The notes beneath the pieces were generated by a model. That model saw only the letters and a program-made list of their open reading frames with translations. It had not been told where the DNA came from and did no database searches. Below are positions 4,768-9,193 of a stretch of 9,193 bases of DNA, in pieces. Source of the DNA: JBBKWJ01 sp037968895 (GTDB taxonomy: Bacteria > Actinomycetota > Acidimicrobiia > Acidimicrobiales > SZUA-35); the NCBI GenBank assembly GCA_037968895.1, contig JBBKWJ010000097.1, positions 1-9,193 of the forward strand. Reading direction: 5' to 3'. Both the position numbers and the translations under genes were made by a program. How positions within the stretch are numbered: position 1 is the stretch's first letter; every line of letters begins with the position of its first letter.

Positions 4768-6941
4768 CTTCGCTCTCTACTGCGGCAATTGTCTGTGCCC
4801 ACACCCTGGACAGGTGGGACCTCCTGCTTCGGTCAGTGGCCTCGCTCGTCGATCAGACCCGTCCAGCCGACGAAATCATCTTGGCGATCGACAATAACGA
4901 CACGCTGGCGCAGCGCTGCAGATCCGAGTTCGGCTCGATCGTGCGAGTCGTCGAGAACACCGACAGCCCTGGCGTCTCCTCAACCCGCAACGTCGCCGCT
5001 GAAATTACCGACTGTGACATCCTGGCGTTTCTCGATGATGACGCTACTGCGGTCCCGGAGTGGATCGAGTCGCTGGTGGCGCCGTACGTGGACCCGGAGG
5101 TACTTGGCGTTGGCGGAGTCGCCAATCCTGACTGGGCGCTTCCGGGACCGCCGCCATGGTTCCCCGCTTCTTTTCACTGGGTTGTCGGGTGCTCACACTC
5201 CGGGATAAAGAACGAACCCCACCAGCTCAGGAATTTCATTGGCTGCAACATGTCGATTCGTCGCAAGGCGTGGGAGGCGATCGGCGGATTCTCCAAGGAA
5301 CTTGGACGCGTCGGTTCGAATACCGCCGGCTGCGATGAAACCGACTTTTGCATCCGCCTACGGGCCACATTGGGCGGGATAATTCTGCACGCTCCAGCAG
5401 CGATCGTCGACCACAGCGTGCCCCCCGGTCGGCAAACAGTTCGCTACTTTCTTAAGCGATGCTTTAGCGAGGGTGTTGCCAAGGGACAGATCACAAATCA
5501 GGTCGGCTCGGACGTGCTTGGTGATGAGAAGCGCCATCTCACTCAGACGATGCCGCGGGAATTCCTCGAAGGTCTTATCAGCTCACTCCGCGGCGACCGC
5601 TTTGGCGTTGCCCGGTCCATCATGATCGTGGTCGGGACGGCAGCGACTGGTCTAGGGTTTGCCCGTTCGCTGCTGCACCGGAAAGCACTCAGCGACTCTC
5701 CCGCAACCCTGTCATCTGAAAGTAGCGATGGACCTCTGTCGCCGCCCGACTTCATCCCATCCCGGGTCGTCGTCGTCGATGTAGACCAACCCGACCACGC
5801 AGCCTTCGATGAAACCTCCGACAGTCGAGTCTTCGCAGTGGCCCGTCGCGGATCGCAACTCCTCGGCGTTGTGCCCAATGCCTCGGTGTCGTCGTTGGCC
5901 AAACTACGGGATACACCCGCTCGTGTTTCAATCGAGCGTGCTGACCAGCGGAACGAATCTCGAACCATCGCTGTGGTAATAGCAACCCGAGATCGTGCCG
6001 AGTCGCTTGAGCGTTGCCTCACCTCGCTCGTGGCTAGCGCGATCGACGCCGATCAAGTCATCGTGGTCGATAATGCTCCGTCCTGTGCTGAGACTAAAGA
6101 CCTGATCGAGCGCTGGAATCAACGCTCCGGTGTCCATGTCACGTACGTCCGGTGTGAGCGCCCCGGTCTAGCGAACGCTCACAATGCCGCGCTGCCCTTC
6201 GTTAACTCCGACATCGTGGCGTTCACCGACGACGACGTGCTGATCGATCCGCTGTGGATCGATCAGATCAAGCATGGTTTCGAACTCAGCGACGGCGTGG
6301 TCTGCGTCACCGGGGCGATCATGCCCGCAGAACTAGACACCTGGCCCCAACAGTGGGCAGAAGATGCAAGTCGTTTCAACAAGGGTTTCGAGCCCTCTAT
6401 TTTCGACACGTCCACCAACCGTCCCGCTGACCCGCTCTTTCCATTTACGGCGGGAACCATGGGATCCGGTGCGAACATGTCCTTCGATTCGGAATGGTTG
6501 CAGGCCAACGGCGGCTTCCGCAGCGAACTGGGAGCCGGCACGATCGCCCTTGGAGGAGATGATCTCCGAGCGTTCTACGACGTGGTGATGTCCGGTTATC
6601 GCTTGGTGTTCAACCCCGACGCAATCGTCTTCCACCACCACCACCGCACTCCTCAAGCGATCGCCAACCAATCGCACGGCTACGGCTCGGGCCTCACCGC
6701 CTTCATAACCAGCGTGCTCCACGATGACCCACGGGTCCTTGGAAGAATTATCAGCTCGGCACCAAGAGCGCTGCGTCGGGCTCGTTCCATTACCCAGGCA
6801 GCCGATGCCACCCTCTTTCCCGAACACGCTCATCGAGCTCGACTTCATCGCCGAGGTATGCTCAGCGGGCCGGTCCGCTACGTGCGAAGTCGGTCGAGTC
6901 AAGGAAGTCGGGCGAGTAAGGAAGTCGGTCCAGTCAAGTGA
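4764..6941 (+). CDS. Tandem GT2-GT2 fusion glycosyltransferase
   Basis: This 725-residue protein contains two complete GT2 catalytic units. Unit 1 (about 5-245) opens with AAIVCAHTLDRWDLL, has FLDDDA (89-94) as the metal-binding acidic motif, and ends with CDETDFCIRL (190-199), the region of the catalytic base. A hydrophobic stretch near 281-300 may touch the membrane. Residues 331-390 (VVVVDVD...RVFAVARRGSQLLGVV) resemble the short N-terminal lead-in found before many actinobacterial GT2 domains, so the second half looks like a whole enzyme joined in frame. Unit 2 starts at IAVVIATRDR (402-411), has FTDDDV (487-492), GGDDLRAF (597-604) and FHHHHR (623-628). Both units look catalytically intact, suggesting two consecutive sugar additions by one polypeptide (inference); donors are unknown. 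The ATG overlaps the upstream stop by four bases with no clear Shine-Dalgarno, implying translational coupling. The C-terminal tail is basic and repetitive. Confidence 0.92.
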   Translation: MTSLSTAAIVCAHTLDRWDLLLRSVASLVDQTRPADEIILAIDNNDTLAQRCRSEFGSIVRVVENTDSPGVSSTRNVAAEITDCDILAFLDDDATAVPEWIESLVAPYVDPEVLGVGGVANPDWALPGPPPWFPASFHWVVGCSHSGIKNEPHQLRNFIGCNMSIRRKAWEAIGGFSKELGRVGSNTAGCDETDFCIRLRATLGGIILHAPAAIVDHSVPPGRQTVRYFLKRCFSEGVAKGQITNQVGSDVLGDEKRHLTQTMPREFLEGLISSLRGDRFGVARSIMIVVGTAATGLGFARSLLHRKALSDSPATLSSESSDGPLSPPDFIPSRVVVVDVDQPDHAAFDETSDSRVFAVARRGSQLLGVVPNASVSSLAKLRDTPARVSIERADQRNESRTIAVVIATRDRAESLERCLTSLVASAIDADQVIVVDNAPSCAETKDLIERWNQRSGVHVTYVRCERPGLANAHNAALPFVNSDIVAFTDDDVLIDPLWIDQIKHGFELSDGVVCVTGAIMPAELDTWPQQWAEDASRFNKGFEPSIFDTSTNRPADPLFPFTAGTMGSGANMSFDSEWLQANGGFRSELGAGTIALGGDDLRAFYDVVMSGYRLVFNPDAIVFHHHHRTPQAIANQSHGYGSGLTAFITSVLHDDPRVLGRIISSAPRALRRARSITQAADATLFPEHAHRARLHRRGMLSGPVRYVRSRSSQGSRASKEVGPVK
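6886..6938 (+). repeat. Three tandem 17-18-bp repeats at the 3' end of the GT2 fusion gene
   Basis: GAAGTCGGTCGAGTCAAG (6886-6903), GAAGTCGGGCGAGTAAG (6904-6920) and GAAGTCGGTCCAGTCAAG (6921-6938) are near-identical units of 18, 17 and 18 bases. The 17-base middle unit shifts the frame, so units 1 and 2 encode RSRSSQ and GSRASK whereas unit 3 encodes EVGPVK. The last bases of unit 3 form the GTG start of the deacetylase and place the fusion gene's stop codon. Confidence 0.8.
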
Positions 6942-7747
6942 CTACTCTTCAAGCACGACGGTTGCCTATTCTCAATTACCACGGTGTCGGGCAATCGGCG
7001 TCGCCCGAGGTCGATCATTGGACCGTGCCCACGGAGAACTTCGTGGCGCAGCTCGATTTTCTGGAGGAGCAGGGCTGGCAGGGAGTCGCCATGGAGCAGG
7101 CGCTCACGGACCCACAGGACAATCAAATCGCTCTCACCTTCGACGACGGGTTCTCTGACTTCGCAACTGTGATTGCCCCGCTGCTTCTTGAGCGTGGCTT
7201 TTCCGCCACGCTCTATGTTGTCGCTGGCGACATTGGCGAGCCACCGAATTGGCTCCCCGATGCGAGTGGTCGGATAGCAAATTGGGAGGAGCTGCGCCGG
7301 GTCCACGACGCAGGGTTCGAAATTGGTTCGCACAGCGTCACTCACCCTCAGCTTGACCTCCTCAGCGTCAACGACGTCAAATACGAAATTGGCGAGAGCA
7401 AAAAGATCCTCGAGGCCGAACTCAAATCGGAGATCACTGGGTTCTGCTATCCGCACGGTTTCTCCACGGCTGCGGTTCGAAGCGCGGTGGTCGAGGCGGG
7501 ATATTCCTACGCCTGTTCGGTCCGGCATAAATTGTCAGTACCGGGCGATGATCCCTATGCGCTCGCAAGGATCGTCGTTTTCGACGACACCACGATTGAG
7601 CAACTGGATCGCTGGATCCGTGGGATCGGCTTACGGCGCGGTGGGGTCCGGCTGGAACGCACGCTCGCAACTGCTTTTCGCGCGTACCGCCGCAACCATC
7701 ACCGCCGGTCTCACAAGCCGGGCGAGCCGGCGCAAAACGAATGCTGA
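6938..7747 (+). CDS. Polysaccharide deacetylase (NodB domain, carbohydrate esterase family 4)
   Basis: This 269-residue protein shows the CE4 motifs in order. ILNYHGVG (11-18) is the usual N-terminal strand. TFDDG (67-71) is motif 1, with D69 as expected catalytic base and D70 as metal ligand. SHSVTH (131-136) is motif 2, with H132 and H136 as metal ligands. CYPHG (170-174) occupies the motif 3 position. CE4 enzymes remove N-acetyl or O-acetyl groups from sugar polymers. No signal peptide is visible at the predicted start, so it would act in the cytoplasm on lipid-linked intermediates, or be exported by an unrecognised route; an exported form would need a different start, for which the sequence gives no support. 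The GTG start at 6938 overlaps the upstream stop (GTGA) and lies in a repeat with no good Shine-Dalgarno, so coupled translation is likely. The tail after residue 230 is basic. Its end overlaps the flippase gene by seven bases. Confidence 0.92.
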   Translation: MTTLQARRLPILNYHGVGQSASPEVDHWTVPTENFVAQLDFLEEQGWQGVAMEQALTDPQDNQIALTFDDGFSDFATVIAPLLLERGFSATLYVVAGDIGEPPNWLPDASGRIANWEELRRVHDAGFEIGSHSVTHPQLDLLSVNDVKYEIGESKKILEAELKSEITGFCYPHGFSTAAVRSAVVEAGYSYACSVRHKLSVPGDDPYALARIVVFDDTTIEQLDRWIRGIGLRRGGVRLERTLATAFRAYRRNHHRRSHKPGEPAQNEC

Positions 7748-9193
7748 CTCGGCTTAAACCCTTTCTCGGTGACCCTCAGGTCAGAGCTGGGCTCGACCTA
7801 GTTTCGGGGGCTGGCCTCAATGCTGTCACCGGCCTCGGGTTCTGGTTTGTGGCCGCCCGAACCTTCGACGAGTCCACCGTTGGTGTAAATGCTGCGTTGA
7901 TCTCCACAATGACGCTCGTGGCCGCGCTGTCAACACTAGGGCTCAGTAACGCCCTCATCCGATACGTACCGCGCTACGGCCCGTCGGCTCGGCGGCTCGT
8001 TCTGCGCAGCTACGCCATCGTCGGATCGGTAACACTGGTGGCTGCGCCCATAGCGGCGCTGATCTTCGGTCGGTATAGCGACAAACTGCAAGCACTTGAT
8101 TCGCCCCTGGGCGTCGCCGGATTCACACTGGCATGCTTACTCTGGGTCGTCTTTGTTATCCAGGACAGCGTCTTGATCGGTATCGGAAAGACGAAAATCA
8201 TCCCGATCGAAAACGGAGCGCACTCCGTGATGAAGCTGCTTCTGCTGATCGCCTTTGCCACCTTTACGCCGCTATGGGGCATCTTCGTGTCATTTGTTCT
8301 GCCGGTTGTCGTGCTGTTGCTCGTTGTCAACCGCATCGCATTTCGACGCCTTGCCGAACCCGATTTCATGGAATCTACCGCCGAGCCAGAAGATGGTCTC
8401 GCCCGTTTCGCGCAGGGTGAATACGCCGCTCTCGTGGTCGACATAATGTTGGCTGGCTCCATTCCACTGATCGTGCTAGCGATGCGAGGTGAGGAAGCAG
8501 CAGCGTTCTATGCGATGGCCTGGGCTGTTGCGTACACACTCATGCTTGTGAACTCGAGCATCAGTTCCGCGCTGCTCGCCGAAGCCGCCCGCACCCCGTC
8601 GCGGCTCCCGCACCAGGCGGCCAAAGCAGCTCGCCAGATGGCAATGTTCGTGGTTCCAGGTGCGGTCGCCCTTCTCGTAGTAGCTCCCTACATTCTCCGG
8701 GTCCTCGGATCGAGCTACGCCGCCGAAGCGACAACGTTGCTGCGACTGCTTGCCTTGACTGCAGTCGCAAACATCGCCGTGGCGGTCTCCGACGGTTGGC
8801 TTCGGGCCACCCGTAGCGTTAAGAAACTTGTGGTTGTCAATGGCATTCGAAGCCTTCTCATCCTGGGTCTGGGCATACCGATGCTCGCCACCTATGGACT
8901 GGTCGGCTTGGGATTGAGCTGGCTCATCGGCGAAACGGTGCTTGCCATCGGCTTGGGCGCCACCCTCCTTCGACCACTTGTAATCGACCTCATTCCTCGG
9001 CCGGTCATCGCCAGCCTCAGCGAAATCCGCTCTCGCACTTTCCGAAAAGCTGCTCGTCGGCGCATGCAAACCCTCATCTCCAACGGCATCTTGCACAGCC
9101 ACACGAACGCATTCGTAGCGTCGGCCACATCCGACCGGGCTGTCTTCGATCTCGGTGGAAACGAGATTCTGAAGGCGGCATGGTCCGAACCTT
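7741..9193 (+). CDS. MOP/Wzx-type polysaccharide flippase, 3' end outside window
   Basis: The frame is open from ATG 7741 to the right edge, giving 484 residues with no stop. Residues 1-415 form a polytopic membrane protein with about 12 hydrophobic helices (roughly 16-40, 46-72, 88-110, 122-147, 160-176, 178-200, 226-247, 253-277, 300-320, 333-350, 362-383 and 385-412). The N-terminus, with GLGFWFVAARTFDESTVGVNAAL followed by STLGLSNALIRYVPRYG, is typical of Wzx/MATE-like polysaccharide exporters of actinobacteria. Such proteins flip undecaprenyl- or polyprenyl-linked oligosaccharides to the outer face of the membrane, in line with the upstream glycosyltransferases. The start overlaps the deacetylase stop by seven bases, with no clear Shine-Dalgarno. 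After the last helix a basic segment (428-442) leads to a soluble region still running at the window edge. DRAVFDLGGNEILKAAWSE (465-483) looks like the first strands of a kinase or phosphotransferase fold, so this may be a fusion protein (inference). Confidence 0.88.
   Translation, partial: MLTRLKPFLGDPQVRAGLDLVSGAGLNAVTGLGFWFVAARTFDESTVGVNAALISTMTLVAALSTLGLSNALIRYVPRYGPSARRLVLRSYAIVGSVTLVAAPIAALIFGRYSDKLQALDSPLGVAGFTLACLLWVVFVIQDSVLIGIGKTKIIPIENGAHSVMKLLLLIAFATFTPLWGIFVSFVLPVVVLLLVVNRIAFRRLAEPDFMESTAEPEDGLARFAQGEYAALVVDIMLAGSIPLIVLAMRGEEAAAFYAMAWAVAYTLMLVNSSISSALLAEAARTPSRLPHQAAKAARQMAMFVVPGAVALLVVAPYILRVLGSSYAAEATTLLRLLALTAVANIAVAVSDGWLRATRSVKKLVVVNGIRSLLILGLGIPMLATYGLVGLGLSWLIGETVLAIGLGATLLRPLVIDLIPRPVIASLSEIRSRTFRKAARRRMQTLISNGILHSHTNAFVASATSDRAVFDLGGNEILKAAWSEP

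Noticed and set aside
6667..6760. Possible alternative deacetylase start upstream within the GT2 fusion gene, giving an exported form
   Set aside because: The in-frame upstream sequence overlaps conserved GT2 coding DNA and shows no signal peptide. The GTG at 6938 directly precedes the conserved N-terminal strand.
6899..7528. 209-codon open frame on the minus strand
   Set aside because: It is antisense to the deacetylase, which has all the CE4 motifs. Long antisense frames are expected in GC-rich genes.
8476..9102. 208-codon open frame on the minus strand
   Set aside because: It lies wholly antisense to the flippase frame, whose hydrophobic helices and family motifs are clear. Its translation is polar and low in complexity, with no domain signature.

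Overview
The window looks like a chromosomal stretch from a high-GC actinobacterium. The coding DNA is GC-rich, GTG and TTG start codons are frequent, adjacent genes overlap by a few bases, and the protein types resemble those of Acidimicrobiia-like organisms. That lineage is an inference from style, not from a marker gene. Almost everything fits one theme: making, modifying and exporting an extracellular polysaccharide or glycoconjugate.

Layout: (1) 1-768 (+) is the 3' part of a secreted glycoside hydrolase family 16 enzyme behind an Ala/Pro/Thr linker; its 5' end lies outside the window. (2) Converging on it, and read on the minus strand, is a two-gene unit. A dual-specificity-type protein phosphatase (2488-1832) overlaps by 4 bases a FemAB/GNAT-like acyl or aminoacyl transferase (1835-795). 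(3) A 371-base divergent region (2489-2859) holds a perfect 11-bp-stem hairpin directly upstream of the phosphatase ribosome binding site, plus four copies of the 8-mer GGCCTTCG in both orientations. (4) 2860-3747 (+) is a cupin_8/JmjC-like Fe(II)/2-oxoglutarate oxygenase candidate with an altered metal-binding motif and an apparently leaderless start. (5) After a 249-base gap with a reasonable promoter comes a tightly packed operon on the plus strand. It encodes a DPM1-like GT2 glycosyltransferase (3997-4767), a fusion of two complete GT2 enzymes (4764-6941), a NodB-type polysaccharide deacetylase (6938-7747), and a 12-TM MOP/Wzx-type flippase (7741 to beyond the window end). The last gene is open to the right edge of the window and is easily missed because no stop codon lies inside it.

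How the genes may work together (inference): the three GT2 catalytic domains assemble a glycan on a lipid carrier, the deacetylase edits N- or O-acetyl groups, and the flippase moves the lipid-linked unit across the membrane. The GH16 enzyme would trim or release the polymer outside the cell. The transferase may add an acyl or aminoacyl group, and the phosphatase may have a regulatory role. No RNA genes, insertion sequences, CRISPR arrays or replication origins were seen. The items most worth a second look are the GT2-GT2 fusion, the altered oxygenase motif, the hairpin and 8-mer cluster in the divergent region, the frame-switching repeat at the end of the fusion gene, and the possible kinase-like domain beginning at the C-terminus of the flippase.
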